NCBI RefSeq assembly: GCF_023721835.1
Contig: NZ_JAMKFE010000011.1
Span: forward strand, 117,068 to 181,067
Length of the DNA: 64,000 nucleotides
Direction: 5' to 3'
Source of the DNA: Caldimonas mangrovi
Lineage (GTDB): Bacteria; Pseudomonadota; Gammaproteobacteria; Burkholderiales; Burkholderiaceae_C
Shown here: positions 38,591 through 46,890 of the stretch, piece after piece
Layout: every line of letters begins with the position of its first letter
Position numbering within the stretch: the first letter of the stretch is position 1
The notes under the pieces: model-generated
Database searches by the model: none
What the model was told of the DNA's origin: nothing
What the model saw: the letters and a program-made list of their open reading frames with translations, nothing else
Made by a program: the position numbers and the translations under genes

Positions 38591-39988
38591 ATGTCGTCAG
38601 ACACCGCGACCGTCAATGCGTTCACGCACGGCCCGCTCGGCGCCGTCTTTGCCAAGACCGCGCTGCCCATCATCTTCGTAATGGGCATGAACGGGCTGCT
38701 CGCCGTCGTCGACGCCGTGTTCCTTGGCGTCTTCGTCGGCCCGGAGGCGCTGGGCGCCGTCACGCTGATGTTCCCGCTCTACATGCTGATCGTGGCGCTC
38801 GCCACTTTGGTGGCAAGCGGCATGTCGAGCCTTCTCGCCCGGCACCTGGGCGCAGGGCGGTTCGACGAGGCGCGCGCCGTGTTTGCTGGCGCGCATGGGC
38901 TGGCGCTTGCCATCGGTGCCGGCTTCATCCTGCTGTTTCTGGGTTTCGGCCGGCCGGTGACGCTACTGGTCGCCGGCGGTTCGGCGCCGCTTGCCGAAAT
39001 GGGGCATGTCTATCTCGGCATCACGGTGCTGTTCTCGCCGATCCTGTTCGTGCTTTCAGTGAACTCCGACGCGCTGCGCAACGAGGGCCGCGCCGGCTTC
39101 ATGGCGTTGGCAAGCCTTCTGGTGTCGCTTTCCAACATCGGCTTCAACTATCTGCTGATCGCAGTCTTTCACCTCGGCGTGGCGGGCTCAGCTTACGGAA
39201 CCGTCATGGCGCAGGGGCTTGCCTTTGCAACCATCCTGGCTTTTCGCCTGCGTGGGCAAACGGAACTCAGACCAAGCGCTCTCTTGCACCACAACCTCGC
39301 CATGGCGTGGCCGCGCATCCTGGCGCTCGGCGCACCCCAGAGTCTGAACTTCATCGGCCTGGCGCTGGGCTCGGCGGCAATCATCGCGGCGCTGCAATGG
39401 CAAGCTGACAACACCTATGAGGTGACGGTTGCGGCCTACGGCATCATCACCCGCGTCATGACCTTCGTCTTCCTGCCGCTGTTGGGGTTGAGCCATGCAT
39501 TGCAGTCCATCACCGGCAACAATTACGGGGCGGAGCTGTGGCGCCGTTCCGACGACTGCCTGCGGCTGGGCATGACGATTGCATTCATCTATTGCCTCGT
39601 CGCCGAGGTCGCCCTGATCGGCTTCGCGCAGCCGATCGGCCTTCTATTCGTTGACGACGGCGAAGTTGTCTCCGAGGTCGCCCACATCATGCCGGTGATG
39701 GTGGCAATGTTCTTCGCCGCCGGCCCACTGATGATGATCGCCAGCTATTTCCAGGCAATCGGCGATGCCGGTCGCGCGGCGATCCTCAGCCTGTCGAAGC
39801 CCTATCTCTTCGCCATGCCGCTGACCTTCGCGTTCGCCTTCGCCTTCGGCGAAGAGGGCATATGGATGGCCGGCCCGGCCGCCGAGATCCTGTTGCTTGC
39901 CCTCACAGCCATCGTGCTTGGCCAGGCCGCCCGGCGCGAGGAGCTCAGATGGGGCTTGTTCAAGGCGACCCGGGAGGTGCGGCCATGA
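38591..39988 (+). CDS. MATE-family efflux transporter
   Basis: This is a cation-coupled exporter of drugs or small metabolites, 465 aa with about twelve helices. Characteristic repeats are FAKTALPIIFVMGMNGLLAVVDAVFLG, GMSSLLARHLGAGRFDEAR and, in the second half, MTFVFLPLLGLSHALQSITGNNYGA with GDAGRAAILSLSKPYLFA. GGAG lies 6 bases before the ATG. Codon use is visibly less GC-extreme than in neighbours, with more TTC/CTT/GAA-style choices and softer third positions. It overlaps the next gene by four bases. The pair resembles alphaproteobacterial neighbourhoods, so transfer is likely. It could export the product of the preceding operon, but its composition argues for a separate origin. Confidence 0.9.
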   Translation: MSSDTATVNAFTHGPLGAVFAKTALPIIFVMGMNGLLAVVDAVFLGVFVGPEALGAVTLMFPLYMLIVALATLVASGMSSLLARHLGAGRFDEARAVFAGAHGLALAIGAGFILLFLGFGRPVTLLVAGGSAPLAEMGHVYLGITVLFSPILFVLSVNSDALRNEGRAGFMALASLLVSLSNIGFNYLLIAVFHLGVAGSAYGTVMAQGLAFATILAFRLRGQTELRPSALLHHNLAMAWPRILALGAPQSLNFIGLALGSAAIIAALQWQADNTYEVTVAAYGIITRVMTFVFLPLLGLSHALQSITGNNYGAELWRRSDDCLRLGMTIAFIYCLVAEVALIGFAQPIGLLFVDDGEVVSEVAHIMPVMVAMFFAAGPLMMIASYFQAIGDAGRAAILSLSKPYLFAMPLTFAFAFAFGEEGIWMAGPAAEILLLALTAIVLGQAARREELRWGLFKATREVRP

Positions 39989-40431
39989 AAACACGCCCCG
40001 CCTCCCAATTGCCCTCGATCACCGCGGCCAAGGAACAGGCGAAGCGCCTGCGCGAGAGGCTGGAAGCAGAAGGCGCCAGCCTCAGCCATTCCAAATCGCT
40101 GGAACTGATCGCCCACCAATTGGGCCACCGTGACTGGAACACGCTCCACGCCGCGATCGGCGATCGGCCGGCAGTCCAATGGACTGTGGGGGATCGGGTG
40201 CGCGGATCCTATCTGTCGCAGCCCTTCGAAGCCGAGATTCTCGCCGTTGAAACGGTGCGGCCGGGCTGGTTCCGGCTCACGCTTGATTTCGACGAGGCCG
40301 TCGATGTTGTCACCTTCGACAGCTTCTCCAATTTCCGCAAGCGGGTGACGGGGGTCGTCGGCCCCGCCGGTACTTCACGAGAAAAGACCTCGAACGGAAG
40401 GCCGCAGCTCGAACTGGATATGCGGGACTGA
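39985..40431 (+). CDS. Glyoxalase-superfamily-related protein
   Basis: This 148-aa protein opens with PSITAAKEQAKRLRERLEAEGASLSHSKSLELIAHQLGHRDWNTLHAAI, a helical motif found in rhizobial proteins annotated as glyoxalase-superfamily associated. It continues with a beta-rich half (WTVGDRVRGSYLSQPFEAEILAVE, GWFRLTLDFDEAVDVVTFDSFSNFRKRV). No glyoxalase metal site is seen, so it is probably a small non-enzymatic relative. ATG 39985 overlaps the MATE stop. Composition matches the MATE gene and not the flanks. The function is unknown; it may be carried along with the transporter. Confidence 0.7.
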   Translation: MKTRPASQLPSITAAKEQAKRLRERLEAEGASLSHSKSLELIAHQLGHRDWNTLHAAIGDRPAVQWTVGDRVRGSYLSQPFEAEILAVETVRPGWFRLTLDFDEAVDVVTFDSFSNFRKRVTGVVGPAGTSREKTSNGRPQLELDMRD

Positions 40432-40433
40432 CG

Positions 40434-40630
40434 TTGGCGGGACCTCCGTTTGCCGGCCTTGAGGCTTTCGACCACGACGTCGAGGAACAGGCGCGCGAGC
40501 CTGGAAAGACCGGGACGCTTCGGACAGCATGGACCGCGATCTCGGGGAAGCGCCACTGCGGGAGCGCCTCGGTGAGGCGACCGGCTTCGATGTCCTTCCG
40601 GCACCAAAGGCCCGAAACTCTGAACTGACG
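40434..40630 (-). pseudogene. Decayed C-terminal fragment of a LysR-family regulator
   Basis: On the minus strand one frame reads AGRLTEALPQWRFPEIAVHAV and a second frame continues PKRPGLSRLARLFLDVVVESLKA. Together they form the usual end of a LysR effector domain, in which a beta-strand ending in AVYP is followed by the last helix. The two parts are in different frames, so a frameshift sits at the join near 40515-40530. Everything upstream of the fragment is missing. It lies between the MATE/glyoxalase pair and the native Crp gene, and looks like a remnant that arrived with that pair or was cut by its arrival. Confidence 0.6.
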
Positions 40631-40677
40631 CCGCAAAGCGGGCTCCCTACAATCGTTGCGCTGCAACGAAGGACGCC

Positions 40678-41358
40678 ATGGCCCGCCTCATCGACATGCT
40701 GCGCAACTCGACCTGGGGGCGCAACCTCACGCCCTCGGAGTTCGACCGCGTCGCGCGCGAGACGCGAGAGGCGCAGGTGATCGCGGGCGGCTACGTGGCG
40801 CGCAACGGCGAACTCGTCGAGCACTGGATCGGTATCGTCGAAGGGCTGGCGAAGATGTCGGTCACCTCGGCCGAAGGCAAGGTCTCCACGCTCACCGGCG
40901 TCACGGCCGGCGGCTGGTTCGGCGAGGGCTCGGTGCTGAAGAAGGAAGCGCGGCGCTACGACGTCGTCGCGCTGCGCGACACCCGCATCGCGATGATGCC
41001 GCGCGTAACCTTCGATTGGTTGCGCACCACCAGCATTCCGTTCAACCACTACCTGCTGAACCTGCTCAACGCACGTCTCGGGCTCTTCATCGGCCTGCTC
41101 GAATACGACCGCCTGCTGGGCCCCGATGCCCGTGTGGCCCGCTGCCTGGCAAGCCTGTTCAACCCCGATCTCTACCCCCAGCCGGGGCCCTACGTCGATC
41201 TGCTGCAGGGCGAGGTCGGGTTGCTGTCCGGCGTGTCGCGCCAGCGCGCCAACGTCGCGCTGCAAAGGCTGCAGGAAGCGGGGCTGCTGCGCATCGACCC
41301 GCGCGGCCTGACGGTGCTCGACCTCGACGGCCTGCGCCGCTTTGCCGGCGGCCGCTGA
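40678..41358 (+). CDS. Crp/Fnr-family transcriptional regulator
   Basis: This is a cNMP-binding-domain regulator of 226 aa. The beta-roll sensor covers about residues 30-120 (VIAGGYVARNGELVEHWIGIVEGLAKMSV, GGWFGEGSVLKKEARRYDVVALRDTRIAMMP). The dimer helix follows, and a C-terminal winged helix with recognition segment LLSGVSRQRANVALQRLQEAGLLRIDPRGLTVLD sits near residue 185. It lacks the N-terminal Cys cluster of FNR, so it is not an oxygen sensor of that type, and several cAMP-contact residues of CRP are absent. The ligand and regulon are unknown. It precedes ureD by 67 bases and could be co-transcribed with it. Confidence 0.87.
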   Translation: MARLIDMLRNSTWGRNLTPSEFDRVARETREAQVIAGGYVARNGELVEHWIGIVEGLAKMSVTSAEGKVSTLTGVTAGGWFGEGSVLKKEARRYDVVALRDTRIAMMPRVTFDWLRTTSIPFNHYLLNLLNARLGLFIGLLEYDRLLGPDARVARCLASLFNPDLYPQPGPYVDLLQGEVGLLSGVSRQRANVALQRLQEAGLLRIDPRGLTVLDLDGLRRFAGGR

Positions 41359-41425
41359 ACGCAGGCCGTCGCTACACTGCAGGCTTCCCGATCCGACGTC
41401 ACGGCCTCGTGCCGGCAGTACATGC

Positions 41426-42265
41426 ATGGGCTGGCACGGCCACCTCGATCTCCGCTACCGCAGCGACAACGGCCGCACCGTCGGCCATGACCGCCACGAC
41501 GGGCCGCTGCGCGTGCTCGCCAGCCTGCATCCCGAGGGCCCGGGCGTGTGCCACCACGTGCTGGTGCACCCCCCGGGCGGCATCGTCGGCGGCGACGAGC
41601 TGGCGATCGGCGTCGATATCGCACCCGGCGCGCACGCCCTGATCACCACCCCTGGGGCCACCCGCTTCTACCGCAGCGCCGGCGCGCAGGCGGCGCAATC
41701 GCTCCACGCCCGCGTCGACGGCGGCGCGCGCTTCGAGTGGCTGCCGCTGGAGACGATCGCCTACAACGGCTGCCATGCCGCCAACCGCATGCGGTTCGAT
41801 CTGGCCGAGGGCGCCGAGATGATCGGCTGGGACGTGCTCGCCCTGGGCCTGCCGGCTGCCGGCGAGCCCTACGCGCAGGGCCGTTTCGAGCAGACGATCG
41901 AGCTGCCCGGGGCCTGGCTGGAGCGGGGCGTGCTGGACATGCAGGACGCTCTCACCGCCCGGCTGCTGGCGAGCCCGCTGGGCTGGAACGGCCGCGGCGT
42001 ATTGGCGACGATGTGGTTCGCGACAGGCGTGCCGCTGGAGGAGGCCCGGCGCGAACGCTTGCTGGAGTGGGCCCGGGCACAGGCCGCGAGCCATGTGCTG
42101 TCGGACACCGCGGGCGCCACCTCGCCGGAGCGGCGTGTGGTGGTGCTGCGCGTGCTCGCGGAACGCACCGAGCCGGCCCTGGCACTGCTCGGTGCCGTCT
42201 GGGCCGGCTGGCGCGATGTGGCGTGGCAGCTGCCTGCCTGCCCGCCGCGCGTCTGGCGGACCTGA
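41426..42265 (+). CDS. ureD: Urease accessory protein UreD
   Basis: UreD (UreH) is the scaffold that, with UreF and UreG, delivers nickel to apo-urease. Family features are WHGHLDLRYRSDNGRTVGHDRHDGPLRVLASLHPEGPGVCHHVLVHPPGGIVGGDELAIGVDI near the N-terminus, ALITTPGATRFYRS and ARFEWLPLETIAYNGCHA with FDLAEGAEMIGWDVLALGLPA in the centre. ATG 41426 gives 279 aa, the normal size. Normally ureD is followed by ureABC and ureEFG. Here the convergent TRAP gene ends 9 bases after it, so no urease subunit gene is in reach. It keeps an intact reading frame, so the rest of urease is presumably elsewhere. Confidence 0.94.
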   Translation: MGWHGHLDLRYRSDNGRTVGHDRHDGPLRVLASLHPEGPGVCHHVLVHPPGGIVGGDELAIGVDIAPGAHALITTPGATRFYRSAGAQAAQSLHARVDGGARFEWLPLETIAYNGCHAANRMRFDLAEGAEMIGWDVLALGLPAAGEPYAQGRFEQTIELPGAWLERGVLDMQDALTARLLASPLGWNGRGVLATMWFATGVPLEEARRERLLEWARAQAASHVLSDTAGATSPERRVVVLRVLAERTEPALALLGAVWAGWRDVAWQLPACPPRVWRT

Positions 42266-42274
42266 GGCGCTGCC

Positions 42275-44881
42275 TCAGGCCGGCGTCGGCGACGCGGCCG
42301 TTCCCTCCGGCGAGGGCTTTAGCCGCCGCCGCTGCAGCAGCACGACAAGGCCCAGCAGCGCCAGCGCCGGCAGGAACACCCACTCCTTCGCAGGCCGTTC
42401 GGCGGGCACCTCCATCGAGGTGATGCGCCAGCCCTGGTCGATGCCCAGCTTCGCGGCCTGGCTGCCGAACTGCACGGTCAGGATCTGCAACTCGTCGCCC
42501 TGCGGCAGCACGCGCACGCCGGCACGCGCCAGCCGCTCGCGGGCCGTCCCGGGCTCGCCGAGCGGCAGCAGCACGCCCTTGCGCACCTGATCGCCTTCCA
42601 GCGTTTCGCCCTCGATCCAGATGCGTTTCTGCGCGTTCTTCGGCGCCGTGTCGGCGAATTCCATCAGCTTCACGCCCGGCACCTCGTCATACGGCGGGTA
42701 GACCATGTCCCACCAGAAACCGGGCCGGAACAGCGTGAAGGTCACCAGCAGCAGTGCCACCGTCTCGTACCAGCGTGAACGCACCAGGAAGTAGCCCTGC
42801 GTGCCGGCCGCGAAGACCAGCATCGCGACGATCGCACTGGCGACCGTGACGGCGAAATGCCATGGGCTGTTGATGCCGATCATCAGCAACTGCGTGTTGA
42901 AGATGAACAGGAAGGGCAGCACCGCCGTGCGCATGCTGTAGAAGAAGGCGGTGACGCCGGTCTTCAGCGGGTCGGTGCGTGCGATCGCGGCCGCCGCGAA
43001 CGACGCGAGCCCTACCGGCGGCGTCACGTCGGCCATCAGGCCGAAGTAGAAGACGAACAGGTGCACCGCGATCAACGGCACGATCAGTCCGCTTTGCGCG
43101 CCCAGCTCGACGATCACCGGTGCCATCAGCGTCGACACCACGATGTAGTTCGCGGTGGTGGGCAGGCCCATGCCGAGGATCAGGCTGATCAGCGCAACCA
43201 GGAACAGCATCACCATGAGGTTGCCGCCCGACACCAGCTCGACCAGCTCGGTCATCACCAGGCCGATGCCGGTGAGCGACACCGTGCCGACGATGATGCC
43301 CGCCGACGCGGTAGCGACGCCGATGCCGATCATGTTGCGTGCGCCGGTGGCCAGGCCGTCGACCAGCTCGAGGAAACCCTGCTTCACGGCTGCCGCGTAG
43401 CCGCCGTGGCCGCGGAAGGCGGCAATGATGGGCCGCTGCGTCAACAGCACGAAGATCATGAACACCGTCGCCCAGAACGCGGACAGCCCCGGCGACATCT
43501 GCTCGACCATCAGGCACCAGATCAGCACCACGACCGACAGCAGGTAGTGCAGCCCGGACTTCAGCGTCGGGCCGGTCTCGGGCAGCTCGAACACCGGCGC
43601 GTTGGGGTCGTCCAGCGCCAGTTCGGGCTGGCGCGCGCCGAACCACAGCAGGCCGACGTAGGCCGCGATCAGCAGCGGCCCGACCGCCCACATCACCGAG
43701 TCGCCCAGGACACCCTTCATCCAGCCGATGCCGTAGTAGACGACGCCCGCAAGCACCACGAAGCCGGCCACCGTCATCACGAACGACGTCAGCCGCTGCA
43801 TGGCACCCGCCTGCGAACGGCGCGGCAGTCCGGTGAGGTTGGATTTCAGCGCCTCGAGGTGCACGATGTAGAACAGCGCGATGTAGGAGATCACGGCCGG
43901 CAGGAAGGCGTGCTTGATGACCTCGGTGTACGGTATGCCGACGTACTCGACCATCAGGAACGCGGCCGCGCCCATCACCGGCGGCATGATCTGCCCGTTG
44001 ACCGAGCTCGACACCTCGACCGCGCCTGCCTGGTCGGGCCGGTAGCCGACGCGCTTCATCAGCGGGATGGTGAAGGTGCCGGTGGTGACCACGTTGGCGA
44101 TCGACGAGCCGGAAATGACCCCTGTGGCCGCAGACGACACCACGGCGGCCTTGGCCGGCCCGCCGCGCATGTGGCCGAGCAGCGCGAAGGCCGACTTGAT
44201 GAAATAGTTGCCGGCGCCCGCCTTGTCGAGCAGCGAGCCGAACAGCACGAACAGGAAGATGAAACTGCTGGACACGCCGAGCGCGATGCCGAACACGCCT
44301 TCGGTGGTCAGCCAGTAGTGCGACACCGCGCGATTGAGCGACGCGCCCCGGTGCGCGATCATGTCGGGCATGTACCGCCCGCCGAAGGTGTAGACGAGGA
44401 ACACCACCGCCACCACCACCATCGGCAACCCGAGCACGCGACGGGTGGCTTCGAGCAGCAGCACCATGCCGGCGACCGCGACGTAGACGTCCATCTGCGT
44501 CGGCTGCCCGGGACGCTGCGACAGCTCCCTGTAAAACAGGAACAGGTAGGCCGCGCAAAAGGCCGCGACGAGTGCGAACACCCAGTCGGTGACCGGAACA
44601 TGCCGGCGCGGAGAACGCTTGAAGGCCGGATAGGCCAGGTAGGCCAGGAAGACGGAAAACGCCAGGTGGATCGAGCGCGACTCGGTGTCGTTGAGCACGA
44701 ACACGCCGAACGCGAACGGCAGCGGCGAGGCGATCCACAACTGGAATAGCGACCACGCGATCGCGACGCCGAGGATCAGCTTGCCGACCACGGGCCCTGG
44801 GTTGCGCCCACCGGCGTCGTTGTCGTTGACGAGCTGCTGGACGTCGACGCCGGCAGCTTGATCGGTATTGCTAGCAGACAT
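42275..44881 (-). CDS. TRAP transporter fused permease (4TM/12TM), TAXI type
   Basis: This is a secondary importer permease in which the small DctQ-like and large DctM-like subunits are one 868-aa chain, the form used with TAXI binding proteins. The small domain (about 30-190) has LILGVAIAWSLFQLWIA and WVFALVAAFCAAYLFLFY. The large domain carries GSSIANVVTTGTFTIPLMKRVGY and SSSVNGQIMPPVMGAAAFLMVEYVGIPY, the hallmark DctM loops, and a repeated-half motif LGMGLPTTANYIVVSTLMAPV. A cytoplasmic or periplasmic tail with a DUF3394-like segment occupies the last 150 residues. The TAXI gene is upstream on the same strand across a hairpin. Confidence 0.93.
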   Translation of the reverse strand: MSASNTDQAAGVDVQQLVNDNDAGGRNPGPVVGKLILGVAIAWSLFQLWIASPLPFAFGVFVLNDTESRSIHLAFSVFLAYLAYPAFKRSPRRHVPVTDWVFALVAAFCAAYLFLFYRELSQRPGQPTQMDVYVAVAGMVLLLEATRRVLGLPMVVVAVVFLVYTFGGRYMPDMIAHRGASLNRAVSHYWLTTEGVFGIALGVSSSFIFLFVLFGSLLDKAGAGNYFIKSAFALLGHMRGGPAKAAVVSSAATGVISGSSIANVVTTGTFTIPLMKRVGYRPDQAGAVEVSSSVNGQIMPPVMGAAAFLMVEYVGIPYTEVIKHAFLPAVISYIALFYIVHLEALKSNLTGLPRRSQAGAMQRLTSFVMTVAGFVVLAGVVYYGIGWMKGVLGDSVMWAVGPLLIAAYVGLLWFGARQPELALDDPNAPVFELPETGPTLKSGLHYLLSVVVLIWCLMVEQMSPGLSAFWATVFMIFVLLTQRPIIAAFRGHGGYAAAVKQGFLELVDGLATGARNMIGIGVATASAGIIVGTVSLTGIGLVMTELVELVSGGNLMVMLFLVALISLILGMGLPTTANYIVVSTLMAPVIVELGAQSGLIVPLIAVHLFVFYFGLMADVTPPVGLASFAAAAIARTDPLKTGVTAFFYSMRTAVLPFLFIFNTQLLMIGINSPWHFAVTVASAIVAMLVFAAGTQGYFLVRSRWYETVALLLVTFTLFRPGFWWDMVYPPYDEVPGVKLMEFADTAPKNAQKRIWIEGETLEGDQVRKGVLLPLGEPGTARERLARAGVRVLPQGDELQILTVQFGSQAAKLGIDQGWRITSMEVPAERPAKEWVFLPALALLGLVVLLQRRRLKPSPEGTAASPTPA

Positions 44882-44903
44882 GAGGCTTGCACCTTCTGTG
44901 AAT

Positions 44904-44929
44904 CGGCCCGCTGCACCAGCAGCGGGCCG
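44904..44929 (-). other. GC hairpin between TAXI binding protein and permease genes
   Basis: CGGCCCGCTGC and GCAGCGGGCCG form a perfect 11-bp stem with an ACCA loop. A second inverted repeat (GGCCGGC/GCCGGCC at 44973-44991) lies nearer the TAXI stop. With no U tract these suit mRNA processing or stabilisation of the upstream gene. Confidence 0.65.
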
Positions 44930-45004
44930 AGGCGTGGCGGCCCTGCGGACAAGGCTCTCCAGAGGCGGTCGCGGCCGGCGCGAGGCCGGCCGGGGCGGGC
45001 CGGA

Positions 45005-45994
45005 TTACATCCAGCCCTTCTCCTTGTAGTACTTCACCGCACCGGGATGCAAGGGCGCCGAGTTGCCGTCCTTGATCATGCGCTTGGGATCGAGGTTGCT
45101 GAAGGCCGGGTGCAGCTTCTTGAACTCGTCGAAGTTCTCGAACACCGCCTTGGTCAGCTCGTAGACGGTCGCCTCCGGCACCTTGGCCGACGTGACGAAG
45201 GTGGCGAGCACGCCGTAGGTCGGCGTCGGGTTCGGGTTGCCGGCGTACAGGCCGCCGGGGATCTCGACCGCGGCGTAGTACGGGTTTTCCTTCACGAGCT
45301 TGTCCACGGCCGGGCCGGTCAGCGGCACCAGCTTGGCGCCGCAGGTGGTGGTCGGGTCCTGGATGTTGGCCGACGGGTGCCCCACGCCGTAGAAGAAGCC
45401 GTCGATCTTGTTGTCGCACAGCGCCGCGCCGTGCTCGTCGGCCTTCAGCTCGGCAGCCAGCGAGAAGTCGCTGAGCTTCCAGCCCATCGCGCTCAGCAGT
45501 TCCTCCATCGAGGCGCGCGTACCGGAGCCGGGGTTGCCGACGTTGAAGCGCTTGCCCTTCAGGTCGGAAAAGTTCTTCACGTTGGCTTCCTTGCGAGCCA
45601 CGACCGTGAACGGCTCGGGGTGCAGCGAGAACACCGCGCGCAGGTCGCCGTAGGCGCCGTCCTTCTCGAACACCTTGCTGCCCTTGATGGCGTGGTATTG
45701 CCAGTCGGACTGGGTCACGCCGAAGTCGAGCTCACCGGCGCGGATGGTGTTGATGTTGACCACCGAGCCCCCGGTGCTTTCGACCGAGCAGCGAATGCCG
45801 TGGCGCGAGCGCTCCTTGTTCACCAGGCGGCAGATCGCACCGCCCGCGGCGTAGTACACGCCGGTCACGCCGCCGGTGCCGATGGTCATGAACTTTTGCT
45901 GCGCGACGGCGCCGCTCCAGGGCATCGACAGCGAGGCCAGGGCCACGGCTGCTAGGGCGGCGCGCACAGGGGTCTTCTTGAGTTGATGAGTCAC
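45005..45994 (-). CDS. TAXI-family TRAP transporter solute-binding protein
   Basis: This is the periplasmic receptor for the fused TRAP permease, 329 aa. The signal segment is APVRA-type hydrophobic sequence ([21 protein letters not shown]), and the mature part begins [29 protein letters not shown], the TAXI signature. [28 protein letters not shown] follows, then [23 protein letters not shown]. The start is GTG 45994, 9 bases after GGAG; a longer frame reaches upstream but carries no family-like sequence. Related receptors bind glutamate, ketoacids or other organic anions. The adjoining aminotransferase and BKACE genes suggest an amino acid, without proof. Confidence 0.9.
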   Translation of the reverse strand: MTHQLKKTPVRAALAAVALASLSMPWSGAVAQQKFMTIGTGGVTGVYYAAGGAICRLVNKERSRHGIRCSVESTGGSVVNINTIRAGELDFGVTQSDWQYHAIKGSKVFEKDGAYGDLRAVFSLHPEPFTVVARKEANVKNFSDLKGKRFNVGNPGSGTRASMEELLSAMGWKLSDFSLAAELKADEHGAALCDNKIDGFFYGVGHPSANIQDPTTTCGAKLVPLTGPAVDKLVKENPYYAAVEIPGGLYAGNPNPTPTYGVLATFVTSAKVPEATVYELTKAVFENFDEFKKLHPAFSNLDPKRMIKDGNSAPLHPGAVKYYKEKGWM

Positions 45995-46029
45995 TTCTTC
46001 TGTCTCCAGGTTGAGTCGGGGAGGGGAAT

Positions 46030-46890
46030 TCAGGCGCGAAAGAACCGCTCTCGCGTCTGACGGCAGGACGAACGGGGTATCCCCATGACGTCGAGCGTGT
46101 GGGCCATGCGGATCACCTGCACGGCATTGTCGGGCGCCGGGCTGCCGTCGGGAAGATGCACGTTGTTCTCGAAGCCCAGCCGCACCCCGCCGCCCAGCGT
46201 GGCCGCCGCACTGAGGCAGGCCAGTTCGGTCGGACCGAAGGCACAGGCCGACCAGCTCCAGTGTGGCGGCAGCACGCCGAGCATCGGCAGCAAGTCGAGC
46301 GGGTGACCGGCACGCCGGGAAGCATACGAGCCCAGCACGAACAGGACCTCCGGGCAACCCCGGAGCGGGCCGCCGACGGCATGCAGCGAGACCAGCCGCT
46401 GCAGGTCGGCCGGGTCGTAGACGATGAACTGCACCGCCGTGCCGGCCTGGCGCAGGCCTTCGAGGAAAGCGGCCACCCGCGGCAGCAGGGCCTCGTCAGC
46501 CAGCAGCTCGCGCACCGCGATCGACACGGCCTCGGGTTGCACCGCGTCGACCGCGTCCATCTGTTCCTGGGGGCTGTATCGCCCCACTGCCTCGGTGGTC
46601 ATCTGCAGCACGAGGTCCGTGCCGACGCGCTGGCGGATGGCCGCGAAGGCGGCGCGATAGCGGCCCGGGTCGAGCGTGTGCCCGCCCTGGTCGTCACGCA
46701 CGTGGACATGGAACCAGCTGGCGCCGGCGGCGACGCAGGCTTCGGCACACGCAGCGAGTTCGTCCGGGGTGATCGGCAGCGCCTGGTGGTCGCGCTGCGT
46801 GCGCCGTGCCCCGTTGGGCGCCACGCCGATCGGCACCGGCTTGAGGGCACGCTCGCTGCTCGGCCAGGCGGTGGACTCGACCGGCTTCAT
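46030..46890 (-). CDS. BKACE (DUF849) beta-keto acid cleavage enzyme
   Basis: The BKACE family cleaves a beta-keto acid with acetyl-CoA into acetoacetate and a new acyl-CoA; the founding member acts on 3-keto-5-aminohexanoate in lysine fermentation. This protein of 286 aa has the zinc-binding [17 protein letters not shown] near residue 50, [18 protein letters not shown] and [20 protein letters not shown] near the end. All match the TIM-barrel fold of the family. Start ATG 46890 overlaps the aminotransferase stop. The gene is preceded by a class III aminotransferase that could make its keto-acid substrate, and it ends 35 bases before the TAXI start. Confidence 0.9.
   Translation of the reverse strand: MKPVESTAWPSSERALKPVPIGVAPNGARRTQRDHQALPITPDELAACAEACVAAGASWFHVHVRDDQGGHTLDPGRYRAAFAAIRQRVGTDLVLQMTTEAVGRYSPQEQMDAVDAVQPEAVSIAVRELLADEALLPRVAAFLEGLRQAGTAVQFIVYDPADLQRLVSLHAVGGPLRGCPEVLFVLGSYASRRAGHPLDLLPMLGVLPPHWSWSACAFGPTELACLSAAATLGGGVRLGFENNVHLPDGSPAPDNAVQVIRMAHTLDVMGIPRSSCRQTRERFFRA

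Noticed and set aside
40375..41427. A 350-codon minus-strand frame opposite the Crp/Fnr gene
   Set aside because: Its only meaningful part is the small LysR remnant at the left, which is in part in a different frame. The rest mirrors the Crp gene.
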